From Mycobacterium sp. 3519A (GTDB lineage Bacteria; Actinomycetota; Actinomycetes; Mycobacteriales; Mycobacteriaceae), in NCBI RefSeq assembly GCF_900240945.1, contig NZ_OESG01000012.1, positions 186,001-250,000 of the forward strand: a stretch of 64,000 bases of DNA, written 5' to 3'. The position numbers were made by a program, and so were the translations under genes. How positions within the stretch are numbered: the first letter of the stretch is position 1; every line of letters begins with the position of its first letter. Below are positions 42,976-51,655 of the stretch, in pieces. The notes beneath the pieces are model-generated. The model was not told the origin of the DNA, did not search any database, and saw only the letters and a list, made by a program, of their open reading frames with translations.

Positions 42976-43887
42976 GTGACCCCGCTACAGCGCTATATCG
43001 CCGAAGAAATCGCCACCGATCATGTCGACGGGTTGTTGTCCCGGCGCGAAGCCCTGCGCAGGCTCGCGTTACTCGGAGTCAGTACTGCCGCGGCCAGCGC
43101 GCTGATCGCGGCGTGTAGTGAGAACAAGACCGCGACGTCCAACCCGCCGGTGACGTCGAGCGCTCCTGCCAGTGCGCCGACGATGCCGCCCGGATCGGCC
43201 AAGGCGTTGCCCACCGCGCCGATCACCTGGGCCGGTCCGCAGGGTCAACTGCAGGCGGCGTGGGCCGAAGCGCCGAACGCGAAGGGCGGGATTCTCGTCA
43301 TCCACGAGAACAAGGGCCTCACCGACTGGGTCCGCTCGGTGGCGGGCCGGTTCGCGGGCATCGGGTACTCGGCGTTGGCCATCGACCTGCTGTCCGGGCA
43401 GGGCGGCACCGCGAAGTTCACCGACCCGGCGGAGGCCACTGCGGCGCTTGGCAAGATCCCGCCGCAGGAGTTCGTCGCCAACCTCAAATCCGGGGTGGGG
43501 GAGTTGGCGCGTCGGACGCCCGGCAAGAAGCTCGCGATCGTCGGGTTCTGCATGGGCGGCGGCCTGACGTGGCAGCTGCTCGCCGCGGGTGCAGGCGACC
43601 TGGCCGCGGCCATGCCGTTCTACGGGCCCGCTCCCGACAACCCCGACTTTTCGAACTCGAAAAATGTTGCGGTGCTTGCGTTTTACGGTGAACAGGATCA
43701 GCGCGTCAACGCCACCGAACCGGTCGTACGGGCAGCGCTGGAGAAAGCCGGGATGGTGCACCAGCTCGTCACCGAGCCGAACGCCAACCACGCGTTCTTC
43801 AACGACACCGGTGACCGCTACAACGCGGCCGCGGCCGACGACGCGTGGCGCCGCGTGCAGGACTGGATGACGCAGTACGTGGGCTAG
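42976..43887 (+). CDS. Dienelactone hydrolase-family exported lipoprotein
   Basis: 303 residues. An N-terminal SRREALRRLALLG resembles a twin-arginine signal and is followed by SALIAAC, a lipobox, so export (possibly Tat) and lipid anchoring are predicted. The mature domain is a dienelactone hydrolase alpha/beta fold with the Cys nucleophile in GFCMGGG, Asp near GEQDQRVN and His in NANHAFFND. GTG start at 42976. Unlike cytoplasmic dienelactone hydrolases of chlorocatechol pathways, the envelope site suggests another ester or lactone substrate. Confidence 0.86.
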   Translation: MTPLQRYIAEEIATDHVDGLLSRREALRRLALLGVSTAAASALIAACSENKTATSNPPVTSSAPASAPTMPPGSAKALPTAPITWAGPQGQLQAAWAEAPNAKGGILVIHENKGLTDWVRSVAGRFAGIGYSALAIDLLSGQGGTAKFTDPAEATAALGKIPPQEFVANLKSGVGELARRTPGKKLAIVGFCMGGGLTWQLLAAGAGDLAAAMPFYGPAPDNPDFSNSKNVAVLAFYGEQDQRVNATEPVVRAALEKAGMVHQLVTEPNANHAFFNDTGDRYNAAAADDAWRRVQDWMTQYVG

Positions 43888-43897
43888 TTACTTCCGC

Positions 43898-43953
43898 GAG
43901 CAGACGCAAAGTGCGCCATTTCGTCGGCGTGTCGGGGACTTTTGCGTCTGCTC
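43898..43953. repeat. 56-bp intergenic hairpin repeat, copy 1
   Basis: Arms GAGCAGACGCAAAGT and ACTTTTGCGTCTGCTC form a long stem around a G-rich loop. Its reverse complement is about 84% identical to 59948-60003. It lies 10 bp after the lipoprotein stop and 30 bp before a GTG start, and may also act as a terminator. Confidence 0.85.
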
Positions 43954-43983
43954 ACGGTAATTAGCCCGCGCTAGTTTGGCCGG

Positions 43984-44655
43984 GTGGCCGAGGACACCGA
44001 ACGCACCAGAAGCCTGTGGTTCGCGTTGCTGCTGACCCTGGCCAACGGGTTCCTCGACGCCCACACCTACATCTCCCGTGGCGGGGTGTTCGCCAATGTG
44101 CAGACCGCCAACGTGATCTTCGGCGCCATCGACACCTCGAAGCGGGAGTGGGCGATGGCGCTGGCTCACCTGTGGCCGCTGCTCGCGTTCATCGCGGGCG
44201 TCGGGTTGGCGTCGCACATCAAATCCGGCCGGGCGGAACGGTTCGTCGCCAGGCCGCTGGTCTGGACGATGGCGGTGCAGGCCGTCGCGCTTGCCGTCAT
44301 CGGCTTCGTCCCGGCATCGGTCCCGCATAGCTATGTCACCGTGCCGATCTCGTTTCTGGCCGCGATGCAGATCGGCCTGTTCCGCAACATCGGCGAACTG
44401 GCTTATCTGCCGGTCGCCACCACCGGCAACCTGATGCGATTCGTCGAGGCGGGCTACGCCGGCTTCGTCGACCGGCGACCGGATCAGCGTCGGGCGTTCG
44501 GGGTGTACGGCGCGCTGATCCTGACGTTCGCCACCGGCGCGCTCGTCGGGGCGTACGCCAGCAGGGCGTGGGGAGTGCACGCGATCTGGCTACCAGCCGG
44601 GTTCCTCGCGGTGACGCTGTGTTTGTTCATCATCGATGAAGGCCACCTTCGGTGA
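43984..44655 (+). CDS. DUF1275 (YoaK-like) membrane protein
   Basis: 223 residues with six membrane helices. The family signature is in LANGFLDAHTYISRGGVFANVQTANVI and QIGLFRN...ATTGNLMRF (pieces), the repeated NxxT/GN motif pair of DUF1275. Function unknown. GTG start at 43984, shortly after the hairpin repeat. Its TGA overlaps the GTG of the next gene (GTGA). Confidence 0.85.
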   Translation: MAEDTERTRSLWFALLLTLANGFLDAHTYISRGGVFANVQTANVIFGAIDTSKREWAMALAHLWPLLAFIAGVGLASHIKSGRAERFVARPLVWTMAVQAVALAVIGFVPASVPHSYVTVPISFLAAMQIGLFRNIGELAYLPVATTGNLMRFVEAGYAGFVDRRPDQRRAFGVYGALILTFATGALVGAYASRAWGVHAIWLPAGFLAVTLCLFIIDEGHLR

Positions 44656-45065
44656 TCTACCATCCGAAGATGCTCCGGTTGCCGACGATCCTCGCCGCCG
44701 CGGCGCTGGCGCTCGCGGGTACCACACCGGTGGCAACCGCAGAGCCGAGCCCGCCGCCGTGTCAGTACACCTTGTCACCGCCGCAGGTGGTCCAGCTGTC
44801 GGGAACGAACGTCGTGACGTCCACGCTGTCACTTGCGGCCTGCGATCAATCCGTGGCGTACCAGACCGTCGCGTGTGTGCAGTTGCAGGGCAGCGACGGT
44901 CCCGGCCAGTGCGCGCAGCAGGTCGGCATTCTCACCGCGCAGGTGTTCTACCAGCCGTATCGGCCTGGTGCGACGTACACCGCGACCGGCAGGGGATGCG
45001 CGAACACCGGCAATCCACCACAGCCGGTCTGCAAGCCGATGGGCCCGCTGACCGCAACGCTGTAG
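44652..45065 (+). CDS. Small secreted protein with signal peptide
   Basis: 137 residues. A hydrophobic leader (LPTILAAAALALAGTTPVATA) ends in an ATA-type signal peptidase site. The mature part has six Cys that could form disulfides, including CQYTLSPPQVVQLSG, CDQSV, VACVQL, QCAQQ, GCANTG and VCKPM, a pattern found in small secreted mycobacterial proteins of unknown function. GTG at 44652 is chosen because GAAGG lies 9 bases before and it overlaps the DUF1275 stop; an ATG at 44670 is possible. Confidence 0.75.
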   Translation: MIYHPKMLRLPTILAAAALALAGTTPVATAEPSPPPCQYTLSPPQVVQLSGTNVVTSTLSLAACDQSVAYQTVACVQLQGSDGPGQCAQQVGILTAQVFYQPYRPGATYTATGRGCANTGNPPQPVCKPMGPLTATL

Positions 45066-45069
45066 CCGC

Positions 45070-45594
45070 TCACGCGGCGACGAAGCGCACCTTCGGGCCG
45101 GGGTTGAAGCGGTATCCACGCCCCCGGATCGTCGTCAGCACTTCCGCGTATGGGCCGAGCTTGGTGCGCAGCCGCCGGACGTGGGTGTCGACGGTGCGCA
45201 AGGACACCTCACTTCCCGGTGCCCGGTCGCGCCACACCCGGTTCACCAGTTCGGTGCGCGACACCGGTCGTCCCGGCACCGCGGCCAGGTAGCACAGCAA
45301 CTCGAATTCGCGGTAGGTCAGCCGCACCCGGTCACCGTCGATGCGCACCTCGCGCATGATCCGGTCGATGGTCAGCCCGGTGGGCGGGACGGTGGGCTTC
45401 GCCGCCGCGGCGGCGACCACGGCCTTGTGCGCGCGCACACCCGGCACCGATCGGACGATCACCTGGGCATAGTCGTCAGCCAATTGTGCTGTGCGGCTAG
45501 GCAAGTCGGCGGGCGTCGCGGGCACCTCGAGCACGAGCAGCACCCGGACGGTGTCGGCGCGCGGCATCGGGGGCCGCTGTGCCCCTTGGTACAC
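45070..45594 (-). CDS. OmpR-type winged-helix regulator without receiver domain
   Basis: 174 residues. The C-terminal winged helix is clear: LTYREFELLCYL, RTELVNRVW, RTVDTHVRRLRTKLG and TIRGRGYRFNPG, the trans_reg_C signature. The N-terminal 75 residues lack the acidic pocket and phospho-Asp of receiver domains, so it is probably a stand-alone or atypical (GlnR-like in spirit) regulator. GTG at 45594 or ATG at 45567. It lies 60 bp downstream of the NlpA-like gene in the same direction and may control this locus. Confidence 0.85.
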   Translation of the reverse strand: MYQGAQRPPMPRADTVRVLLVLEVPATPADLPSRTAQLADDYAQVIVRSVPGVRAHKAVVAAAAAKPTVPPTGLTIDRIMREVRIDGDRVRLTYREFELLCYLAAVPGRPVSRTELVNRVWRDRAPGSEVSLRTVDTHVRRLRTKLGPYAEVLTTIRGRGYRFNPGPKVRFVAA

Positions 45595-45654
45595 ACCAAC
45601 ACTGTGGCGGTAGCGATTTGCCGGGCACAGGGTTTACTTCGCGGTGAGCGCAAT

Positions 45655-46437
45655 TCAGAACGCCGCCAGCACCTGCCCGGCATAGGTGGTCGTGATGAAT
45701 TCTCGGGTGGACTCGTCGTTGAGCGCCTGTGCCAGCGCATTGACGACCGGGCTTCGACAGTTGTCCGGCCTGGCCACCAGATACTCCGCGTACACCGGAT
45801 TGCCCCGATCGCAGTGCAGCGCCGTCCCGGTGTCCACACCCCACTCCATCGCCTGGTTGCCGAACAGGAACACCACATCTGCGCCCGCCCCGCTGCGCCC
45901 GCCCGTATCGAAATCTTCGCGCAGCTCGCCGAGCAGCCAGCTGGCCAGCTCTTTGAGCACCAGCCGGCGCGGATTCGACCGCACGTCACCGACGCTGGTC
46001 AATCCCCGCCGCGACGGCGCGCATTCGATCAGTCCCAGCTGCTCGAGCATGACCAGTGACCGGTCGATGTTGACCGGATCCGACGGCAGCGCCACCTCGG
46101 CATACTCGGGAATCGCGTCGACCTCAGGAATCCACGTCGAGTACAACCCGAACGGTTCGATGTGCACCGGCACCAGCGGCACCAACCCGTTGCCGGTGCG
46201 GCGGTTGAAATCCTCGAGGAACGGCAGGTACTGGAAGAAGTTCGCATGCAGCCGGCCGCCTGCCAGCAGATCGTTGGGCTCGTCGAAGCTCTCGAAGATC
46301 TCGATCTGCAGGTCGATGCCTTGGCCGGCCAGCGGCTCGCGGACGAAGTCGAGGATCTCGGCGTGCGGCACAGGCGTGGCCCCCACCCGCAGCGGGCGTT
46401 TGCCTCTGCCGCCAACGGCGCGCACCGAGCTGCTCAC
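45655..46437 (-). CDS. NlpA/MetQ-family substrate-binding-like protein without signal peptide
   Basis: 260 residues of the NlpA lipoprotein family (VGATPVPHAEILDFV, DEPNDLLAGGRLHANFFQYLPFLEDF in pieces, GLYSTW, ALPSDPVNIDRSLVMLEQLGLI, NPVYAEYLVARPD). This family normally binds methionine for MetNI transporters. Here no hydrophobic signal or lipobox precedes the domain from any start, and no ATPase or permease partner is adjacent. It may be a cytoplasmic ligand-binding protein or have lost export. GTG at 46437. It diverges from the permease-GS-LLM operon across a large palindrome. Confidence 0.75.
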   Translation of the reverse strand: MSSSVRAVGGRGKRPLRVGATPVPHAEILDFVREPLAGQGIDLQIEIFESFDEPNDLLAGGRLHANFFQYLPFLEDFNRRTGNGLVPLVPVHIEPFGLYSTWIPEVDAIPEYAEVALPSDPVNIDRSLVMLEQLGLIECAPSRRGLTSVGDVRSNPRRLVLKELASWLLGELREDFDTGGRSGAGADVVFLFGNQAMEWGVDTGTALHCDRGNPVYAEYLVARPDNCRSPVVNALAQALNDESTREFITTTYAGQVLAAF

Positions 46438-46494
46438 GCCGCGAACACTACCGGCGCACACGAATGTGTCCAATTGTGACGACATATGACTCAC

Positions 46495-46518
46495 GGTGAC
46501 TCCAGATCTGGTGTCGCC
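46495..46518. promoter_or_regulatory. 24-bp palindrome in divergent promoter
   Basis: Two half-sites (GGTGACTCCAGA and TCTGGTGTCGCC) form a 24-bp palindrome with two mismatched pairs and a perfect CCAGATCTGG core. It lies 52 bp before the permease start and 58 bp before the NlpA-like start. It is probably an operator for both directions. Confidence 0.7.
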
Positions 46519-46569
46519 CAACGCGTTTTCCTACCGTCGGGCCAACTTCCACCGATAGGACGGTCAACC

Positions 46570-48000
46570 ATGTCCGAAACCACCGCCACATCAGAGGCTT
46601 TGGGGGAGCATCCGTCCCCGCCGCGGCGCCAACTGACGGGCAACCTCGGTGTGCCCGCGATCGTGTTCATGGTCGTCGCCGCGGCGGCGCCGTTGGGCGT
46701 GATCGGCGGCGTGGTGCCGCTGGGCCTCGCCTCGGGCAACGGTGCGGGATTCCCCGCGACGTTCATCGCCTCGACGGTGATACTGCTGTTCTTCGCCGTC
46801 GGATTCACGGCGTTGACACCGTACGTCGAGGAGGCCGGCGCGTTCTTCTCTTACGTGCGTACGGCATTGGGATTCCCCGCAGGCATCGGCATCGCTTTCG
46901 TCGCGTTGGTGAGCTACGTGGCGATCGAGGCAGGCGTGTACGGCCTCCTCGGACCCGCGGGCGGTGCCGTCGTCGAATTGTTCGGCGGGCCCGCGCTGCC
47001 CTGGTGGCTGTTCGCGGCGGTCGCGTTCGTCGTCACCGCGTTCCTGGGCTACCGCAACATCCAGTTGTCCAGCCAGGTGCTGGCGGTGCTGCTGACCGCA
47101 GAGATCGCCATCGTGTTGGTGCTCGACGCGGTGATCGTGGCCCGCGGCGGTGACCACGGCTTGTCGACGGGCATCATCAATCCCGGCGTGATCTTCTCCG
47201 GATCCGTGGGCATCGGCCTGCTGTTCGCACTCATCAGCTTCGTCGGCTTCGAGGCCACTGCGATCTTTCGCGACGAGGCCCGCACGCCCGAACGCACCAT
47301 CCCGCGCGCCACCTACGCCGCCCTGATCCTCATCGGCGTGTTCTACGCGGTGACCAGTTGGGCGCTGGTGTCCGGATGGGGCGACGCGGAAGCGGTCAGC
47401 AGGGCCACCGAGTCGGGCAGCACCTTCCTGTCCGACACCGCGCAGCGCTACATCGGCGTTGTCGGCAACGACATCATCACGGTGCTGTACTTCACCAGCC
47501 TGTACGCCTGCATCCTGTCATTCCACAACGTCGCGTCTCGCTATGTCTTCGCGCTGTCGCAGCGCGACGTGCTGCCCGCGTCGCTGAGCTATCCGCACGC
47601 CAAACACGGTTCACCGCACCAAGCTTCGCTGTGGATCTCCGGTGTCGTCGCGGTCAGCGTCGTGCTTGCCGTGGTCTTCAAACTCGACCCGGCCGCGCAG
47701 TTCTACACCTGGTTCGCCGGCGCCACCACGGTCGGATTCGTCGTGTTGCTGATCGCCACCAGCGTGGCCGTGCTGGTCTACTTCGCCCGCGACCGCCGCG
47801 GCAACTCGCAGTGGCGGGTGCGCATCGCGCCGCTGCTGGGCCTGGTCGGGTTGGCGGGCGCGCTGATCCTGATATTGGCCAACCTGAAGGATCTGGTGGG
47901 CGGGTCGAGCGTGCTGGCGTGGGTGATCGTCGGCCTGCTGGTCGGCGCGTTCGCGGTCGGCGCCACGGTCGGCACCAGGGTCGTCAAGGCGTCGTCATGA
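46570..48000 (+). CDS. APC family amino acid/amine permease
   Basis: 476-residue transporter of the APC superfamily with 12 membrane helices. The first helix pair has GVIGGVVPLGLASGNG (unwound helix 1 region), helix 6 is SFVGFEATAIFRDEAR and the signature RTPERTIPRATY follows. Such permeases with nearby GS-like ligases import amines or amino acids (YhdG/PuuP-like). ATG at 46570. Its TGA overlaps the GS-like ATG as ATGA, so transport and ligation are coupled. Confidence 0.88.
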   Translation: MSETTATSEALGEHPSPPRRQLTGNLGVPAIVFMVVAAAAPLGVIGGVVPLGLASGNGAGFPATFIASTVILLFFAVGFTALTPYVEEAGAFFSYVRTALGFPAGIGIAFVALVSYVAIEAGVYGLLGPAGGAVVELFGGPALPWWLFAAVAFVVTAFLGYRNIQLSSQVLAVLLTAEIAIVLVLDAVIVARGGDHGLSTGIINPGVIFSGSVGIGLLFALISFVGFEATAIFRDEARTPERTIPRATYAALILIGVFYAVTSWALVSGWGDAEAVSRATESGSTFLSDTAQRYIGVVGNDIITVLYFTSLYACILSFHNVASRYVFALSQRDVLPASLSYPHAKHGSPHQASLWISGVVAVSVVLAVVFKLDPAAQFYTWFAGATTVGFVVLLIATSVAVLVYFARDRRGNSQWRVRIAPLLGLVGLAGALILILANLKDLVGGSSVLAWVIVGLLVGAFAVGATVGTRVVKASS

Positions 48001-49322
48001 CGCAGACGGTCGACACCTCGGCGCCAGAACGCGATCTCCTGCAAGGCATCGCGGACGGATCGCTGACCGAGATCGAGGTGGCGTGGAGCGATCCGTTCGG
48101 CCACGCTCAGGGCAAGCGGATACCCGCCGCGCAGTTCCTCGACCGCGCCAAGGGCCACGGGTTCGCGTTCTGCGAGGCCTCGTTGGGCTGGAACACCGAC
48201 GGAACCGTCATCGACGGCCTCGGCCTGACCAACTGGGCGGGCGGCTATCCCGACGTATACGCGGTACCCGACTTCAACACCTTCCGGCCGCTGCCATGGC
48301 GGCGCGGTGTCGGCCACGTCATCTCCGATATCGTTGCGCACGACCGGAATCCGTCGCTGTTGGACCCGCGTGCGGTGCTGAAGCGGGTGCTGGCCCGACT
48401 GGCCGAACTGGGCTACACCGCGAAGGTCGGCGTGGAACTCGAGTTCTATCTGCTGAACGCGGACGGGACACCGTTTCAACACGACATCCACGCGTACTCG
48501 CTGGAGAACGCCAACGCGCTCGACCCGCTGATCACCGACCTGAACGAAACGCTCGGCGCCTTCACCCGGTTGGAGGGTATCCAGACCGAGTACGGGCCCG
48601 GCCAGGTGGAGACCAACCTGGTCTACACCGACGCGCTGGCCGCGGCCGACGATGCGGCGCGGCTCAAATACGCCGCGAAGGAGGTGGCGCGCAGACACGG
48701 CAAGGTTGCCAGCTTCATGGCCAAGCCGTTCTCCGAACACTCCGGCAGCTCGCAACATCTGCACATCTCGTTGTGGCGCGACGGCGCAGCGGCTTTCGCG
48801 CCGGACAACGGCGTCGAGAACGAGATCGCATTGCACGCGATCGCAGGCCTGCTCGAACATCTGCCGTCGATCACGTTGTTCGGCGCGCATTCGGTCAACG
48901 CGTACCGCCGGTTCGTGCCCGATTCGTTCGCCCCGGCAACGGTGACATGGAGCCGCGACAACCGCAGTGCGGCAGTGCGTTCGCTGATCGAGGGTGCGGC
49001 CACGCGGATCGAACTGCGCAGCGGCGCATCGGATGCCAACCCGTACTGGTTGGTCGCATCGGCGCTGGCGGCAGTGGTCGCGGGTCTGCAGGCGCGGCGC
49101 AGGCCGCCGGAATCCGAAGGCGGCAACCTGTATTTCACCGGCACCCCGCTGCCCGAATCGCTCGGCGTCGCGCTGGCGCTCGCCACTTCGGACGACACCA
49201 TCCTCGAGATCCTAGGCGCCGAGTCGGTGCGTGATTTCGCCGCCATCGCGCGCAGTGAGTGGCAGCAGTATTCAAATCACGTCAGCGACTGGGAGCGCCA
49301 GCGCTACCTGACCAGTTCATGA
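47997..49322 (+). CDS. Glutamine synthetase-like ligase (gamma-glutamyl-amine synthetase type)
   Basis: 441-residue GS-fold ligase. Visible signatures are VELEFYLLN, TEYGPGQVETNL (metal and glutamate), HSGSSQHLHISLW (ammonia or amine site), and NRSAAVRSLIEG. It is unlike GlnA1 and closer in style to PuuA/IpuC-type enzymes that join glutamate to an amine. The context of an upstream permease and two downstream flavin monooxygenases suggests that an imported amine is glutamylated before oxidation. Start and stop overlap both neighbours by ATGA. Confidence 0.85.
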   Translation: MTQTVDTSAPERDLLQGIADGSLTEIEVAWSDPFGHAQGKRIPAAQFLDRAKGHGFAFCEASLGWNTDGTVIDGLGLTNWAGGYPDVYAVPDFNTFRPLPWRRGVGHVISDIVAHDRNPSLLDPRAVLKRVLARLAELGYTAKVGVELEFYLLNADGTPFQHDIHAYSLENANALDPLITDLNETLGAFTRLEGIQTEYGPGQVETNLVYTDALAAADDAARLKYAAKEVARRHGKVASFMAKPFSEHSGSSQHLHISLWRDGAAAFAPDNGVENEIALHAIAGLLEHLPSITLFGAHSVNAYRRFVPDSFAPATVTWSRDNRSAAVRSLIEGAATRIELRSGASDANPYWLVASALAAVVAGLQARRRPPESEGGNLYFTGTPLPESLGVALALATSDDTILEILGAESVRDFAAIARSEWQQYSNHVSDWERQRYLTSS

Positions 49323-50335
49323 GCGGCCCTCGGTTCGGCGTGTGGGCGCCGGTGTACGGCAACCACGGCGCCCGCAACCACCCGGACGATGCGCCGGATG
49401 CCGGCTACCGTCGCAACCGCGACCTGCTGATCCGCGCGGAGCAGGCCGGTTTCGACTCAACCCTGTTGGCGCAACACGTCATTCACCCCAGCAATGTCGA
49501 AGACGACGTGCTCGAGACGTGGTCGACGCTGGCCGCGCTGGCCGAGGCCACCAGCCGCATCGAACTCATCGGCGCCATCAAGCCGCTGCTGGTCAATCCG
49601 TTGGTGTTCGCCAAATTGGCGGCGAACATCGGCGAGATCTCGGCGGGCAGGCTTGCGATCAACGTGGTCAGCGGATGGTTTCTGCCTGAACTCGAAGCGC
49701 TCGGCCTCGACGCCGCCGACCACGACGACCGTTACGCGTACACCAGGACGTGGCTGGAGACCGTGCTGGACCTGTGGGCGGGAAAGCAGGTCGACATCGC
49801 AGGCCGCGGCGGCCAGCCTGCGCTCGTCCGTCCGATACCGGATCAACCGCCGCCGGTGTACTTCGGCGGCGAGTCCGAACCGGCACGTGCGCTGGCCGCG
49901 CAACACGCCGACGTGTTCTTCATCAACGGGCGGCCGCTGGCCGACACCATCGAGGTGATCGAGGATCTGCGGGTTAGGCCCCGCGACCGTGCCCCGTTGC
50001 GGTTCGGGTTGTCCGCCTTCGTGATCGCACGCGAGACGGAAGCCGAGGCGACGGCCGAACTGCAGCACCTGCAGTCGCTCGTCGACGCCGAACGCAGACC
50101 CGAGATCTCGTCTGGCACCGACCCGAAGACCCAGATGTACAAGGTGCTTTCGGGCACCAGCAGGGTCGGCTCCAACGGCGGCACATTGGCCGGCCTGGTC
50201 GGCAGCTACCGGCAGGTGATCGAGCGGATCGAAGCATTCCACACCGCGGGCGTCGAACTGTTCATGCTGCAGTTCCAGCCGCTGGACGCGGAACTGGACC
50301 GGTTCGCCGACAAGATCATTCCGCACTTTCGCTAG
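49319..50335 (+). CDS. LLM-class flavin monooxygenase (SsuD/SfnG-like)
   Basis: 338-residue luciferase-like TIM barrel using reduced FMN. RFGVWAPVYG begins strand 1, ELIGAIKPLLVNPLVFAKLAANIGEISAGRLAINVVSGW (residues 75-115, cited in part) contains the SsuD/SfnG signature GRLAINVVSGW, and PPPVYFGGES the later phosphate-side loop. Relatives oxidise alkanesulfonates, dimethyl sulfone or nitrilotriacetate-type compounds. ATGA overlap with the GS-like gene and 10 bp to the next gene indicate one operon. No flavin reductase is visible nearby. Confidence 0.88.
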   Translation: MSGPRFGVWAPVYGNHGARNHPDDAPDAGYRRNRDLLIRAEQAGFDSTLLAQHVIHPSNVEDDVLETWSTLAALAEATSRIELIGAIKPLLVNPLVFAKLAANIGEISAGRLAINVVSGWFLPELEALGLDAADHDDRYAYTRTWLETVLDLWAGKQVDIAGRGGQPALVRPIPDQPPPVYFGGESEPARALAAQHADVFFINGRPLADTIEVIEDLRVRPRDRAPLRFGLSAFVIARETEAEATAELQHLQSLVDAERRPEISSGTDPKTQMYKVLSGTSRVGSNGGTLAGLVGSYRQVIERIEAFHTAGVELFMLQFQPLDAELDRFADKIIPHFR

Positions 50336-50345
50336 GAGAAGACAA

Positions 50346-51575
50346 GTGACCCTCGAAGCAATCGGGGCGCGCCCCGCGTTTTCCGAAGAGCCGCTCGGCG
50401 GTTCGGTAGCAGACCGGTTGGCCCGGCTGGCTGACATCGTCGAGGACCTGCGCCGCGACGACGCCGCCGCCGAGCGGGACCGCGTCCTCCTTTACGGCGC
50501 GGTCGAACGCCTGCGCCACGCAGGACTGCTCAGCCTGCGGGTGCCGACCCGCTACGGCGGGCCTGGCGGTAGGGCACGTGACGTCATCGGTGCCGTCGTG
50601 CAGATTGCCCGCGGCAGTTCGAATGTGGCGCAGTCACTTCGGGCGCATTTCGGATTCTCCGAGCGGCTGCTGAGCAATCGGGCCAACGAGGCGGAACGCC
50701 TACAATGGTTTCCCGTCGTCAACGCGGGGGTGGTGTTCGGCAACGCGATCACCGACGCCAACGGCAAGGCGCCGGCAAGCTCCGACACCACGCTGCTGGC
50801 CGACGCCGACGGCGTGCTGCGGCTCAACGGTTACAAGTTCTATTCCACCGGAACACTGTTCGCCGATCTGATCGCGGTGTCCGCCGTCGACGCCGACGGC
50901 CGAGACCTGCAGGCGATCGTGCCGACCGACCGCGCCGGCGTCGAACTCTTCGACGATTGGGACGGATTCGGCCAGCGCCTCACCGCCAGCGGGGGCACGC
51001 GGTTCACCGACGTCGCCGTCGAACCGGCCGAGGTGACGACGGTGTCCGACGGCAAGCATCTGGGGCATTCCACCGCGTTCCTGCAGCTGTATCTGGCGGC
51101 GGTGGCGGCCGGTATCGCGCACGGCGTGTCCGACGACGCGGTGGCGTACGTGCGGACGAAGGCGCGTCCCGCGTCGCATTCGCTAGCCGATACGGCGTCA
51201 GAGGATCCGTTCATCCTCGCCGCGGTGGGCGACATCGCCGCCAACGCGGCCGCAGCCGAAGCGCTGGTGCTGTCGGCCGCCGCCGCGATCGATGCCGTGG
51301 TGGACGCAGGTGGGCAGGCCGATCCGGACGCACTGGCCGACTTGTCCGTCACGGTCGCCAAGGCACAGTTGGTGGCGGAACGGCTGACCCTGGCCGCGGC
51401 GGAGCGGCTGTTCGACACCGGGGGAGCGTCGGCGACCGCCCGCAAGCTCAATCTCGACCGGCACTGGCGCAACACCCGGACGCTGGCGAGCCATAATCCG
51501 TTGGCGTACAAGGCGTACGCCGCCGGTAACTACGCGGTCAACGGTGTCTGGCCGCCCGCCAACGGCTACTTCTGA
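50346..51575 (+). CDS. Acyl-CoA dehydrogenase-fold flavin monooxygenase (SfnB/DszC-like)
   Basis: 409 residues with the three-domain acyl-CoA dehydrogenase fold. GLLSLRVPTRYGGPG, GNAITDANGKAP, the ANN-like NLDRHWRNTRTLASHNPLAYK ending (in part) are typical of the SfnB/SoxC/DszC branch, which are FMNH2-dependent oxygenases of sulfur or nitrogen compounds and lack the acyl-CoA dehydrogenase catalytic Glu. GTG at 50346 has AGGAGA nearby. Last gene of the permease operon, and its partner LLM oxidase suggests a two-step oxidation of a C-S or C-N compound. Confidence 0.85.
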   Translation: MTLEAIGARPAFSEEPLGGSVADRLARLADIVEDLRRDDAAAERDRVLLYGAVERLRHAGLLSLRVPTRYGGPGGRARDVIGAVVQIARGSSNVAQSLRAHFGFSERLLSNRANEAERLQWFPVVNAGVVFGNAITDANGKAPASSDTTLLADADGVLRLNGYKFYSTGTLFADLIAVSAVDADGRDLQAIVPTDRAGVELFDDWDGFGQRLTASGGTRFTDVAVEPAEVTTVSDGKHLGHSTAFLQLYLAAVAAGIAHGVSDDAVAYVRTKARPASHSLADTASEDPFILAAVGDIAANAAAAEALVLSAAAAIDAVVDAGGQADPDALADLSVTVAKAQLVAERLTLAAAERLFDTGGASATARKLNLDRHWRNTRTLASHNPLAYKAYAAGNYAVNGVWPPANGYF

Positions 51576-51655
51576 CCGATTGTCGCCAGAGTCGAACTGA
51601 ACCAATCCGATTCGGGAACCGTGTCTCTGCCGTAGGCCAATCGAGAGGGGTCACG

